Positions 43,801-49,210 of a stretch of 50,873 nt of DNA are shown here, piece by piece. The stretch comes from Stieleria sedimenti (GTDB lineage: Bacteria > Planctomycetota > Planctomycetia > Pirellulales > Pirellulaceae): positions 8,354-59,226 of the forward strand of contig NZ_JANZKV010000304.1 of assembly GCF_025060895.1 (NCBI RefSeq). The letters are read 5' to 3'. The position numbers were made by a program, and so were the translations under genes. Below the pieces are notes generated by a model. It did no database searches. It was not told where the DNA came from and worked only from the letters and a program-made list of their open reading frames with translations. Each line of letters opens with the position of its first letter. Position 1 is the stretch's first letter.

Positions 43801-46565
43801 GGATCGTATTGATCGTTCCCGCTGGCGGAGACACCGACGTAGTAAACGCCTTCGTCGAGCGACGCGATGATGCGAGAATCTTCGCTAAAGTAGTCGTCGT
43901 TCTGCGCGAGTTTGGTCAGACCACCACCCTGCAGCCGGACGGGCAGGGGAGCCGCGGCGCCGATGCTGATATCCGAGGCCGGGTCACCCAGCGTGACCGA
44001 CGCCCGCAGGATCGAGCTGGCGAAGGGGTCATTGTTGATCGCATCGACGACCTGTTGAGCCGTCACGGTGCTGATGAAGACGCCTTTGCGTGGCAGGTCC
44101 AGCAGCACGGCGTTGGCGATCGGATTGCCCGAGCTGTCAAAGACACGATTGACGCGGATTTCGTCGTCACCGAAATTGCGGTCCGATCGAATGAACCGCA
44201 CCTCGGTTCCGTTGCCCGATCGCCCGGTGATCAAGGCTTCAAACGTGACGCCGAGCGAGGAGCCGAAGCCGAGATCCGAAACCGCCGCTGCCCGCGTTTC
44301 TTCGAACAAGGACAGCGTGGTGTCCAGCAGGCTGCTGTCGGGCAAACGCTCGGCAAAGGATTCGGCCGTCAGCGTTCCCACCTTGTCTTCGTCGCCCAAC
44401 TTGACTTCGAATCGGTACAGATCGATGTCGACGCTGTCGGGGCGGTGCAGGTATTGACCGTGCTGGACGTCATAGTTGCTGGGGAACACCGGTTCCAAAT
44501 CGACCGCGGCAAGCGGCGTGTCGATGTTCTGGTTCAGGAACAGGAAATCGAGCGCCATCGTGGTTTGGGGTGGCAGCTCCGACGCCTGCTCGAGGCCGAG
44601 CAGGAAGCCGACGCCCGCGGTCGCTTTGCGGGTGAAATCCTCGCCGAAGTCCAGATTCAAGTTCGCTTGATTGCTGAACACGATCGCCGACTCACCGAAC
44701 GTCGGATCGATCCGCAGCGACGCATTGAGAACCGAAGGGATGGCGCCGAATCGCACCAGCGTGGTGTTGGGGCGGGCTTGCAGATTGCCGGTATCACCGA
44801 CGGCAAACGTGATGCCTTCGTCCAGTGTTTCGCGGAACTGCACGCCGAGCTCGGCCGCCCACAGGTTCAACACTTCACGAATGCGTGTCTTTTGCCGCGC
44901 GTTGATCTGGTTCAAGAAGTCCGTCGAACCCTGGCTGTCAAAAATCCCTTGAAAGTTGTAAGCGATCTCGGTGATGCCATCGAGCGTGTCGGGGCCGAAG
45001 TTCGAATTGATATGACCGCGCAGTCCGTCGACGCCGAACTCAAGGTCGCGGTGTCCGGGATCGTCATTTCCGCCGGCCAGTTCGATCAGGAACGGTTGCG
45101 GGTCGATCGATTCGGCAACCACCACGCTGGTGATCGAGTTGTCCTGCCCAAAAATACCAACATCCAGGGAAGTCGACAGCGTGTCGCCGACAGCGGTCAT
45201 CTTCAGCGCGGGCGCACCGATGACACTCCGCGGCAATTCCAGTCCGCCGCCGTCGTTCACATCGCCGTTTCGTTCCGAACGAACCGCCAGCACGGCGGCA
45301 ACCGAAGGCGTGGCCGCAACGGCGGCTTTGAGTTCGTCGACCGTCGGCAGCGGATCCACGGCGGGATCGGCAAGCCCGAAATTGAAAACGACGTTGTTGT
45401 TGGCGTCCAAAGAAACCGACAAACCGCCCGACCCGGTGCTTACGAATCGGACTTCGCGCCCGCTGGCCGCTTCACCGATCTGGTTGAGGATAAACTCGAC
45501 CCGCAGCCCTTCGTGCTGGAAATCGGTCACCGCGGTGGGTTGCACGGACAACTGACGTGGCGGCAGAATCAAATCGACGCGATCGTCGACGGCGGTGCCG
45601 ATTCGCAACCGCCACGTTCCGCCTTCGTGCAATTCACCGGCGGCAATCGCCGGCAAGGTGTTGATGTCGTCACTGAAGAACAAACGCGCCGTGTGGGTCG
45701 CTTCGTCATAGACCACTTCGTCCGGGAAGAACAGCTCGTCATCGGTCGTTCGAACCGTCTCTTGCGTGAACAGCAGCTGATAGAAACGCGGGTTCTCTGC
45801 CGACCGCATCGTCGGATTGCCGTTGTCTTCGTCTTCGACAAACAGCGGATCCTCGTTGAAGTAGACGACGATCTCATTGCGGTTTTGCCGGAGCTGGCCA
45901 TTGGCATCGCGGATCACCGGCTGGGGAACCACCGACTCGACCAGTGCACCGAGGCTGAGCTTGAAATCGATCCGTTCGCTGCGTAGCGCGGGATTGCTGG
46001 GAACGAACAACTCGCCCGCGGTGTTGCGGAGCCCGGTGATTCCCAGACCGATGTCATCGAATCCGTAGACTTCGATGCGGTAGTCGTCATCGGGCAACGA
46101 TTCGGCAAACCGGACGACCACTTCGTTCTGGTTGGGGTCGCCGAGCGTGACCAGGCCGCGTTCGATCGCCACGTCGTCGGCCGTTCCCAATCGTCCGTCC
46201 TCTCCGGCGCGACTGATCTGGATGCCATCAAACGTTGTCGAGTCCAGGACCTGATCTTCATCAAAACCGAACGTCAGCACGCGCGGCGACGAATCACGCA
46301 CGGTCCCGTCGGTGATCAGGGCGCCTTCATTGGGCTGAATCCCGATCAGCTGCGGACCAGCCAACAACTGTCGTGGCTCGAGCGATTCGAGCAACCGACG
46401 TCGCCGCAACTCACGCGGCTTGGACGAGCGTCGTTTCTTGGTTCGCCCTGAAACAGCGGATGCGGCAGAACGTGACTCAATGATGTTCGACTCGATGACG
46501 TCCTGGGGAGCAATGTTGGACGTTGAGTTCTTTCGCTCACGCGAAGTCATAGACCAGACCTTCAT
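28869..46565 (-). CDS. Giant secreted multidomain protein 2 (5898 aa), paralogue of protein 1 with a destroyed peptidase site
   Basis: Protein 2 is colinear with protein 1. Numbering is from the ATG at 46565, but the ATG at 46550 (Met6) has GAAGG eight bases upstream and is the likelier start. Order by approximate residue: Arg-rich leader with L-E-P-R-Q-L-L-A-G at 62-70; Ig-like strands to 290; metallopeptidase-like domain 530-690, where the zinc motif is replaced by A-G-V-G-F-L-L-G-L-E-Q (650-660); PPC-type region 700-940; beta-helix-like segments 1150-1990; PPC-like and jelly-roll-like regions 2010-2830; more beta-helix and PPC 2930-3500; six consecutive FEF modules 4030-4640; GEVEDY-type domain 4730-5025; cadherin-like modules 5025-5710; dockerin 5720-5790; acidic tail. 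It probably has a structural or binding role at the cell surface without proteolysis. Confidence 0.9.
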   Translation of the reverse strand: MKVWSMTSRERKNSTSNIAPQDVIESNIIESRSAASAVSGRTKKRRSSKPRELRRRRLLESLEPRQLLAGPQLIGIQPNEGALITDGTVRDSSPRVLTFGFDEDQVLDSTTFDGIQISRAGEDGRLGTADDVAIERGLVTLGDPNQNEVVVRFAESLPDDDYRIEVYGFDDIGLGITGLRNTAGELFVPSNPALRSERIDFKLSLGALVESVVPQPVIRDANGQLRQNRNEIVVYFNEDPLFVEDEDNGNPTMRSAENPRFYQLLFTQETVRTTDDELFFPDEVVYDEATHTARLFFSDDINTLPAIAAGELHEGGTWRLRIGTAVDDRVDLILPPRQLSVQPTAVTDFQHEGLRVEFILNQIGEAASGREVRFVSTGSGGLSVSLDANNNVVFNFGLADPAVDPLPTVDELKAAVAATPSVAAVLAVRSERNGDVNDGGGLELPRSVIGAPALKMTAVGDTLSTSLDVGIFGQDNSITSVVVAESIDPQPFLIELAGGNDDPGHRDLEFGVDGLRGHINSNFGPDTLDGITEIAYNFQGIFDSQGSTDFLNQINARQKTRIREVLNLWAAELGVQFRETLDEGITFAVGDTGNLQARPNTTLVRFGAIPSVLNASLRIDPTFGESAIVFSNQANLNLDFGEDFTRKATAGVGFLLGLEQASELPPQTTMALDFLFLNQNIDTPLAAVDLEPVFPSNYDVQHGQYLHRPDSVDIDLYRFEVKLGDEDKVGTLTAESFAERLPDSSLLDTTLSLFEETRAAAVSDLGFGSSLGVTFEALITGRSGNGTEVRFIRSDRNFGDDEIRVNRVFDSSGNPIANAVLLDLPRKGVFISTVTAQQVVDAINNDPFASSILRASVTLGDPASDISIGAAAPLPVRLQGGGLTKLAQNDDYFSEDSRIIASLDEGVYYVGVSASGNDQYDPTIPGSGYGGRTQGAYELHLKFEPLVDEVDVIRDKDSSRVGVPGTPLDGDGDGKPGGANNFWFQTRPENRILNFTDDGDAVVPGQTITIVSGTGIVRTYQFVPSGGQPIPGNVPVFYSDGTGGFPTPGGNLASALASAINFRQNETGVSVVRVGTGLEFTGERRIALSNGFRAAVAIGRNIFVDKTAGPNADGSLENPFNNIANPDVANAFGSAIEGDIVRIVGNGGLDGLVETEVDNFSYKIGLTDVGGRSLEDGRTMDVPRGVTTMIDAGAILKLRGSYINVGSSTLQVDRSGGALQVLGAPRLVGLSLEGDPVSTTLISDVDAGLEGYDDGSVIFTSIRDRMADAAAAGDSPTSKAGDWGGLIFRRDLDQFEGRRDLEDEGIFLQRVNHAEIRYGGSSNVLIDSVQQLVNPILVINLRPTITFNEITFSADSAISASPDSFEETSYQAPRFQQAGEFTADYDRIGPEIYDNLLVENTVNGLFVRVPTTATQTPREMTVSGRFDDIDVVHVLPENLVIASKPGGSITDGFAPSLSLVSARELPGGSLAAGTYLYKMTFVDDDGFESLASADQFSFTVSDDDSSVELTALPLISRGNDYVSRRLYRAEASANPEFRLVADLGASSASFIDDLALDSGTPGLVTLDLNRTGTRGRLDGSLVMDPGIVMKLSGARIELQPGAVMLAEGDGSNPIVMTSIRDDRFGAGGTFDTNNDDGSPVFQAPSHGDWAGIYAGPTSSISIDNGVISYAGGISLIEGGETIGFVPLQLQQADGRITNSRFEFNDSGQDGAGPLGRFGRLAVAPSTIFIRGSQPVIVGNTFIDNDGSIIDIDVDSLTGDRVIDTGRETGAINRISELDDNFGPMVRFNRYDDNDLPGLDQITGMEIRGGTLATESVWDDTDIVHLVFDSIIVDNIHSGGGLKLRSRPDESLVVKLGDQDNPLLTELSSGQGTPNSATIGTGLTASGTPNDAIDRIGGSISILGLPDSPVVLTSFRDDTVGAGLTPEGTQFTDNNGDKSNSRPEANDWRSILLDQWSNDRNVDVIPELELATEVAPGLNGSVQNAQVLGELATSLTASDEVLRLGFEVEGFLSNPDDVDTYSFTGSPGTEIWVDIDKTSFTLDSVIELLDANGNVLARSNDSGDEIANGSNVEVFDPRLEGVTTSLQARDPQFSNFGVGGVYEDFDTTNPRDAGIHFTLTGNPTNPNSRSTYFFRVRSASINPDDASGGLTRGGYRFQVRLSEDQEFPGSVVRYSDIRYANHGVHVQGLMGTSPLLGEASENEVADPFNADNGQISPPVLIDTTTNSTEVPSQRAQYLGNIVQNRNNVISVAGELSSSADVDFYQIDLLNDDIDAAIRSMIFDIDYAAGFNRPDTNISVFYDPDGEFSEAVEPRLVLFGTNSNVLDDLTSPNGENDGSEKLSRGSISTGDPLIGPVTLPEGTYYIAVTGAGVEPVALTSSQFVRREPINSVRRIVEQRFDAGESPSTAGGPVVPDFFTNVDIGASEFELAGDGMFGHGKPGHFDGTSGPAQNFSQVFSEFFVAGGDAPGFAFGGFGAADLDALNWSLDDNIEIGGDFVFNSSDNTSTSIPHVSINGSLGGDRSDLYQFTVDTDNARVILDIDDGHSFVNDLDPDSENIVFVPDPTSVDTTMYLFRQDPVTGRYIQVFSNTLSSTLDGRSGSNSVLDPFFDSAAFGTPNLLAGTYVVAIAQSQVGVSVDANTGAIVTANTDPLFGPLDYRLHVSVEDHLLPQGLFGNQTLRYDRLNNTAPATITSQPFDLSGYVDFDLPTFYFNYRFDPFIDGTLNSDDVQIRIFSNENPGGRVIASNVNLQADDTWFQFREDIGDFAGDTGIRVEVTYTPVSGQSLVNDGLFLDDFIIGFAERGETIFNTPGGTDEFTGFGNGGAGEYQLETRPATPYAASIGFGTVGLVEDFDTNDRHNQSFTIVAPDGSQISDGDTFVLGDGASIQTFEFTTTPGSVQFGNTPVLYGVGDSPAQVAQAIRTAITQQTGIDIEASSAAGQDNETLTDGRLSLAGSARGSFVAIDSVADAPPSGTSLARDTDGHLLLPAILHNGFGDSNYVRTQGQVIIDSNKISDVRAIGVWAEPGVRDIDPEDVRDNDFSFGTPTFLPLIDGNHPFLQYPPVGNAYPGYVRNLPILNDSVLGGLAPGIVVSNNTIDQAGYSGVKVDGESAPFVLDVFDMIELAALDPNIAGAGNRTILEGALLTIDAGGTRVTFEFEEIDGIGGPTGSGTQGGNGVRDGHVPIYYREDTASGYNRTNAIDRVSYSSIELATSIMQSIQGSILVTNGLVELVTPTIGPSPYRRNRAFEFLQQTPMSFDSAAVYLQGASEVYFRGSQNAFTTTQAPVAESVQPFARIVNNTIYGSDGLESQFPQANDESNDVMADAIDTKVGPSHRNVYTSTATLGDNVGPLGPGGDVDFYRVNLGLGDRLVVDIDTVAGGANTAIQIFNELGERQSFDGGGGNASVISLTATAPDHLDPASTGLAGGLVQDVVNSRDPFVDFFAPKKGVYYVAVSADSNLNFDPNAISGRTGATADLGDYTINLETYAPRTHVISADTGRATGMVGSDVIGTTFVITQVADLPANFIVGGVTNARTFEFVPLGAAAQPGNVAIQVGDANQAEDFLPDIMRAISDAIEPRVGNARVNYGLNAHPLPNNDHTAVPGPIARVRATALGGYESDNQGIVNTTRRGLENGVLMTHRDGIGNTVDHDFHSTIVLNQDTIGYGHDRRTTAGSGTTENFVFVENAAKIELSPEALAAGLRLDPAPGFDIDQVINETGIMVTAGASPAILNNVLLNLHESVVVEETHSPGFSTVGGDQQVKPMEVVVVGSVFQHDEPEAPVFTDAPLVIVGHTTDANKGPSNVNGGTDDFNLTNVDDAVTLVNPGGDNFLPAPFSSVIDSNVDSLRERSALSSLRESIGLPISNVLAPRRDVTGVKRADNPLYPNTGQGSSIFGDRGSVELADLVGPIAIAEAPRDNDAEGIDTDPNVSFINLDGGVYEQFRIQLRDSGDSSDPFAGSGIDNSTIVVAEIPGIRDRGANVTLFEDDRLLTEGIDYTFNYDETKKTITLTPLAGIWNDDRAYRIEMNNRDRTVLIAPTADQINDGDQIEITDSNGGKVVFEFESGFVIQMPEALTVEVPIEGTNQGGLIDGGVFTINDGVNPVVVFEFDLDGTSLPSSIPVTLPTTPTPSDSAELDVFRNTIATNIAAAIATQSANLNVDVRVDGPRVIIGSEPNTRVDVATSGLVTAPRTLGLQVPSAGADVGGVQAGETFEISNGTFVQGFQFVDATRPTPAPGFIGISIDPLPGPPTVPLGANAVANAIQNAILSSALELTPTIIGTTVYLDLPASGSATVPSGQLRPVGVSRTPADGDLITFTPNDGSATVTFEVNRTDERDANGNIINDGVSDQNHIPINIDRLTTGNELAAIAAGEIQARSIPGLSANDVNPINGGILKIGGQPGLLLSVSGTSLEVIGSPDVTGPSTLQIFGPLLISVPFTAPTDGDSFTILDNAGTPINFEFDSNNILNNPNAVRILFSRFDDQDTVATSVVNAINGSTVGLTATNQGGGTISLGLIPTSRVDVTNTSLTSRRGIVSDGERVTVTQGTLSVTYEFESVNNGGGVTGSNVPVPFEPGSTQLAVSQSLAAAITNNPRGLNLSAALEFDNTVSPPAPRVALRDLPGTVVDVTAAPSLILTGVPGGAIPISISPADSPFDIKQAILSAINSVNRGPDGVVTTLAAQDRGGATLFVENGVLIDGPLTNYFLPAIRDIQGNALEANRPDNTTQFTILMPTVGLDFGDAPDPVLNIPGRYPTRLVNDGARHVVTDGLYLGTTIDADLDGQSSVGADGDDALTGVSTTGTLFSVTTVNGSTAVNVNIATVDPTTRDGDTITINTGVRTATLEFDLNGRFDEDHYAIQPADPTSVDSILQAIADAIEESPVEPAAIEFVSTSIVISGDDEDGVSFSSYQNPSGVFNSNVVTPITFTVTGSGILQGWIDYDGDGDWSESEAIAFFDPGADPDTARSRTSLALTGDGTRSFTFDTYVPDSAPAPLFPTYTTARFRFSRTGNLSPVGLSLSGEVEDYQVLLLNGEPPQLNANTTTRRFSVDEGQVLQALDIDGNLTGAVPSDDGLLVGVFDRDGDPVSILPEDATVRDLFTEDGTFAGELDLNPNGTFTFRPEENFNGSISFFARVTDIKSNPEQQLVNDTAITVTIDVLPVNDKPFATETDVITTATIDEDQITIFRAEDLIDPFYAAGPDNELNQLLIFQSVSSQNLGDSISSLGGILEILPDGRSVRYTPPTDYNGDIPDVFNFVVADVPGGNLIAQAADKPGTVSITINAVNDPPIAGNDFFNAEEDQNLVIAINGGGSIVGILDNDRPGPQNEVDPPESQTISLPEDQFPLTTDRGGIVRLQTNGQLLYTPPGLYSGPDGFSYRIVDSLGAESTGLVSLDVGGENDAPIFQGVDGQKDAQNEPVETISLAESKPNAQSTVYDLDTWFTDPENDTLSYQVTSSNPSIVQVNLQGSTLTLTRPAFAFGSVALTVQAFDGNVTTEQEVTVSIINENDSPLVIGSLDPLEGDEDETTRRELTSVFSDPDGDTLNYDVARLGSIIRPSDAQIAAHPLINSIDFDGDQIVITPKADQFGEVTIEIEASDGSFRVSDSFTLTINPVADAPVAVADSYNVAIGSILRVLNPANGLLRNDSDADGDPISVDLATVTPPALGTLNLNADGTFTYTSNAGDIGSVDSFTYRVVDAPASGSPRFSEFRTVTLTLSQSRYQNPIQGMESDVTADGNISPIDALRVINFLARRDPPSGQLPVAEIGAGPPDFYDVDGNGFVNPFDALLVINTLAQRQNAGQGEGEQIGRELSTSSTVSFAAASSDFLPTTNIQRSIEREQETLTVADSTDALLTAGINIEPVSSQQAGAILIESLAETPSDETIDHAMADLLAELDDSFEL
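29200..29405 (-). other. Type I dockerin-like calcium-binding pair in giant protein 2
   Basis: Two loops, D-V-T-A-D-G-N-I-S-P-I-D-A-L and D-V-D-G-N-G-F-V-N-P-F-D-A-L, are each followed by V-I-N-x-L-A. They align directly with the dockerin pair of protein 1. The tail after it is about 110 residues and ends in L-A-E-L-D-D-S-F-E-L. Confidence 0.8.
29430..31110 (-). repeat. Short array of cadherin-like modules in giant protein 2
   Basis: Five borders of the N-D-x-P type are readable: N-D-K-P, N-D-P-P, N-D-A-P, N-D-S-P and the variant A-D-A-P. Domain order and position before the dockerin match protein 1, but the array is less than half as long. Confidence 0.7.
32650..34470 (-). repeat. Six consecutive FEF modules in giant protein 2
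   Basis: Each module of roughly 80-110 residues starts with D-G-x-x-F/I-x-I-x-D/N-G and has a strand ending in F-E-F, F-E-V, F-Q-F or Y-E-F. Most then show a short hydrophobic strand and a helix of the type V-A-x-x-I-x-x-A-I. Here they follow one another without other domains (about residues 4030-4640). Five more copies lie elsewhere in the same protein. I do not recognise a named family. Confidence 0.65.
44586..44618 (-). other. Degenerate zinc site of giant protein 2
   Basis: Flanking residues align with protein 1: N-Q-A-N before the site, the G-L-G-L core, and later Y-D-V-Q-H with D-I-D-L-Y-R-F after it. At the site itself A-G-V-G-F-L-L-G-L-E-Q replaces H-E-I-G-H-S-L-G-L-G-H. All three histidines and the glutamate are gone while the frame stays open, so this is a pseudo-active site and not a frameshift. 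Confidence 0.82.
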
Positions 46566-46695
46566 GGGGGCTTCGCTGCATACGTTTAGCTTTCGCTATC
46601 CGCGGCAAACCGGCCGGTGGGGTGGACAATCGTGTTGTGGGTCGGGCGATCTCGATTTCAACAAACCGCCCAATAAAACAAGGCAAAATGACAAG

Positions 46696-46718
46696 CCGTC
46701 CCTCAACCTGGAGGACGG
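46696..46718 (-). other. Hairpin at the start of the giant gene 2 leader
   Basis: CCGTCCCTC and GAGGACGG-type arms pair over about eight bases with one mismatch and a five-base loop. It lies about 15 bases after the predicted -10 box, hence at the 5' end of the transcript, where it could stabilise the very long mRNA. That role is inference. Confidence 0.35.
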
Positions 46719-46735
46719 TCGAGAAACGAGTGCCG

Positions 46736-46763
46736 AGTATAGTTCGACCGAAAAAACCCGCAA
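46736..46763 (-). promoter_or_regulatory. Likely sigma70-type promoter of giant gene 2
   Basis: On the minus strand TTGCGG (46758-46763), a 16-base spacer, and TATACT (46736-46741) form the pair. It gives a leader of about 165 bases. The -10 box and spacer length are the same as those found before giant gene 1. Confidence 0.55.
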
Positions 46764-47188
46764 ATAAATGCGTGCTCCGACGGTCAATGCAGTCACTTTT
46801 CGGTGGTCGACCCTGCCGATCGTGACGATCTGAACGCCGAAATGAGACAACCAGTACCGGCCCATCCGGGTGGCTGAGGTGCGAAAAACCCCGGGGAATT
46901 GGCTTTCCCGGCACATTCCAACGTCGACGTTGGACGACGAATCGCTGTCAAAGTTCCTTAGATTCATGCAGCTCGGGGCGAGTGACTGTTTTGGCCCACC
47001 TGATTGGGGCGTTTAGGCGTGAGGGTTTCACGCCAATCGACATTTATTCAGCTCCAATCGTTGCACCGTCCGATCGGTTGGCACGCGGCGACGCCCTGTC
47101 ATCGCCGCAGAATCCGACTCAGGCCGCCCGGTCGGACGGATTTCGAAAGCTGAACCGATTGCAGCAACCGTGCCGCCGCTCCCCGCTC

Positions 47189-47257
47189 GCCGGCAGATGC
47201 GGGCTTCGCTGGCCGGCAGATGCGGGCTTCGCTGGCCGGCAGATGCGGGCTTCGCTG
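47189..47257 (+). repeat. Three perfect 23-bp tandem repeats
   Basis: Units at 47189-47211, 47212-47234 and 47235-47257 are identical and include GGCAGATGCGGGCTTCGCTG. A partial fourth unit follows. Identity of all copies implies recent slippage. The region is non-coding. Confidence 0.85.
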
Positions 47258-47388
47258 GCAGCGGCGGGCTTGGAACCCGTGAGCATTTTGTCGCTTTCGA
47301 TGCTTGACCCCGCGGGTGGGACTCCCTTAGCCTAGACAGCGAGTCTTTTTCGCCCGACCGCCCATTTGAGTGAATTCTCGAGGCCGAC

Positions 47389-48939
47389 ATGAGCAACGAT
47401 TCGCAAAGTTCTCGTCACAGCCACTCGCCGACGACGAGCCCCATTGAGTCCCTGACCCATTCGGTACGCAAACGACTCTGGCTGGCTTCGGTCACCCAAG
47501 GCGTGACATCGGGCTTGCTGATCGGAACTGCGGCCGCACTCGTCTTTGCACTCACACGCGCTTTATTAGCACCCGCCACGCACTGGGGATGGGCGTTGGC
47601 CCTTTCTCTATTGGGCGGTCTGATCGGATTGCTGATCGGTGCCACGCGGATCCGCAGCGCCCAAGCGGCCGCGCGACTGATCGACGAACACTTTGATCTG
47701 AAAGACCGATCGATCACGACGCTGGAGTTCCTCTCCGCCGCCGGCGAAACCTCCGATTCCCATCAAACCGCCAAACGGCTTCAAATCGAAGAAGCCAACA
47801 CGCACCTCCATCGCGTCGATGCGACTCAGTGCGTTTCCATCCAGCCCTGGAACCAGCCGCTCCGCTGGGCCGCAGGCTTGGCCGCGGTGATGCTGGTCGT
47901 CCTCGCGCTCACCAGCGGCGGACTCAATGAGGTCGATGCCAACCCCGTGCTCGCACTGGCGACCGAACAATCGATGGCACTTCGCGAAACGATGTTGCCC
48001 GAACTCGAAGAACTCGCCAAAGAGCACGAAGACCCCGAGATCGAGAAGTTGCTCGAGGAGTTGCGTGAGAAAGTCGACGAGATGGAATCGGAATCGATCG
48101 ACGAAAACGACCTGATGGCTTCGCTTTCGGAAATGGAACAAGCGCTCGCCGAAGCGCGGGAAGCGATGCAATTGGAAATGACCGATGCCACCATGCAAGC
48201 GCTCGCCGCCGCCATCAAACCCTCCGATCAACTGCAACAAGCCGCCAAGGCGATGGAGTCGCAGGACTACGAAAAGGCCAGCGAAGAACTGGAATCGGTC
48301 GATCCTTCCAAAATCGGTGACAAGCAACGCCGCGCCGTCGCCGACAACCTGAAAAAGATGGTCGCCAAACTCAGCCAAGGAAAGAACGGCCAACTCAGCG
48401 AGTCGATCTCGCAACTCGCCGAAGGCCTGAGCAACAAGAACATGAAAGAATGCAAGGCCTGCCTGTCCAAGTTGGCCAGCGAGTGCAAAAAACAGGGCCA
48501 GTGCAAAAAGATCGGCCAGTGCATGTCTTGCCAACTCAATCGCCTCTCCGAATGCAAAAGCCAGTGCCGTGGCCAGTGCCAATCGAACATCGCTAAAAAG
48601 TCCAACAGCCCCAGCACCAAAGCCGGCATCGCCTCCAGTGGCCAGCCGCTCGGTGACAAGGCGACCAATCTCAACAGTACCCGCAACGAGGAGCAGTTGA
48701 CCGGCGTTCAAGGCGAAGGTCCCAGCGAAACCGAAATCACGCAGGCACCCGAGGGCGAACAAGACGCTGTTCGCGCCTACGCCGGCAAGTACAACGACTT
48801 CCGCCGTCAGGCCGAAGCGGTGCTCGACTCCGAACCGCTGCCCATGGGCGTTCGTGAAACCGTGCGAACCTACTTCGAAGCGATTCGCCCCAACAGCGAA
48901 GAAGCCGCCGCAACGGCCGAGCCGGTCACCACGCCTTAA
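47389..48939 (+). CDS. Membrane-anchored coiled-coil protein with a nine-cysteine patch, unknown function
   Basis: The 516-residue protein has three likely membrane helices (about 32-56, 66-86 and 162-182). A long acidic coiled coil follows (about 200-340) in Glu/Leu/Met heptads. Then comes a Lys/Gln-rich stretch with nine cysteines (355, 358, 366, 372, 378, 381, 389, 393, 397), and a C-terminal helix with P-M-G-V-R-E-T-V-R-T-Y-F. The N-terminal layout resembles DUF4175-like proteins that planctomycetes often keep near MoxR/BatA-type genes, but no such neighbours are visible here. The cysteine spacing does not match one clear zinc finger; metal binding or disulfide cross-linking are both possible. 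GAGG lies five bases before the ATG, which supports the start. Confidence 0.82.
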   Translation: MSNDSQSSRHSHSPTTSPIESLTHSVRKRLWLASVTQGVTSGLLIGTAAALVFALTRALLAPATHWGWALALSLLGGLIGLLIGATRIRSAQAAARLIDEHFDLKDRSITTLEFLSAAGETSDSHQTAKRLQIEEANTHLHRVDATQCVSIQPWNQPLRWAAGLAAVMLVVLALTSGGLNEVDANPVLALATEQSMALRETMLPELEELAKEHEDPEIEKLLEELREKVDEMESESIDENDLMASLSEMEQALAEAREAMQLEMTDATMQALAAAIKPSDQLQQAAKAMESQDYEKASEELESVDPSKIGDKQRRAVADNLKKMVAKLSQGKNGQLSESISQLAEGLSNKNMKECKACLSKLASECKKQGQCKKIGQCMSCQLNRLSECKSQCRGQCQSNIAKKSNSPSTKAGIASSGQPLGDKATNLNSTRNEEQLTGVQGEGPSETEITQAPEGEQDAVRAYAGKYNDFRRQAEAVLDSEPLPMGVRETVRTYFEAIRPNSEEAAATAEPVTTP

Positions 48940-48992
48940 GCTGAGCCGATGCCTTTTGTTTTGGCACTAATCGTGTCAGCGGAACGGCACGA

Positions 48993-49100
48993 GCGGTCTG
49001 TCGATTTAATCGGGAACTGCTGAGTCAATCGTGAGCCGCTGGCCGTAAGGCCTCGGGTGGGCGCCGGCATGCCCGGCCGCTTACGCGTCACGCGGCTCAC
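48993..49100 (+). repeat. Short hairpin element with terminal inverted repeats and a leading 40-bp repeat
   Basis: GTGAGCCGC (49031-49039) and GCGGCTCAC (49092-49100) are perfect 9-bp inverted ends of a 70-bp element. Inside, CGTAAG (49044-49049) and CTTACG (49080-49085) extend the fold. The 40 bases before it (48993-49032) recur at the right edge of the window. It is non-coding and looks like a small dispersed or MITE-like element. The rest of the 271-bp gap 48940-49210 shows nothing recognisable. Confidence 0.65.
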
Positions 49101-49210
49101 AAAATCAACAGGCCGCTAACAAATGCTTCACAGCGTCGCCCATCGTTCTGCCCCGTATCATTCTGCCATCTCTCTCTCCCTGACCCGCATTCGTGGCGAA
49201 ATGGGTTCTG

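Larger units (their letters stand above)
46566..47388. other. 823-bp non-coding stretch between giant gene 2 and the membrane coiled-coil gene
   Basis: This divergent intergenic region contains the leader and promoter of giant gene 2 on the minus strand, a leader hairpin, a tandem 23-bp repeat, and the upstream region of the plus-strand gene. TTGACC at 47304-47309 would be a good -35 box for that gene, but no clear -10 follows at 16-18 bases. Short open frames in both directions here have no family-like features and overlap the promoter or the repeats. Confidence 0.55.

Noticed and set aside
43746-45986. 746-codon plus-strand open frame opposite giant gene 2
   Set aside because: Same compositional shadow; it lies over the conserved N-terminal half of protein 2.
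46537-46967. Two overlapping minus-strand frames of 123-125 codons upstream of giant gene 2
   Set aside because: They cover the likely promoter and hairpin, overlap each other, and show no family-like features. A small unknown gene cannot be fully excluded.
46982-47396. Frames of 117 (plus) and 122 (minus) codons
   Set aside because: Their content comes from the 23-bp tandem repeat; no start signals.
47608-48762. 384-codon minus-strand open frame within the membrane coiled-coil gene
   Set aside because: Phe/Leu/Gly/Asp-rich reverse reading of Glu/Lys codons; no motif, no ribosome binding site.
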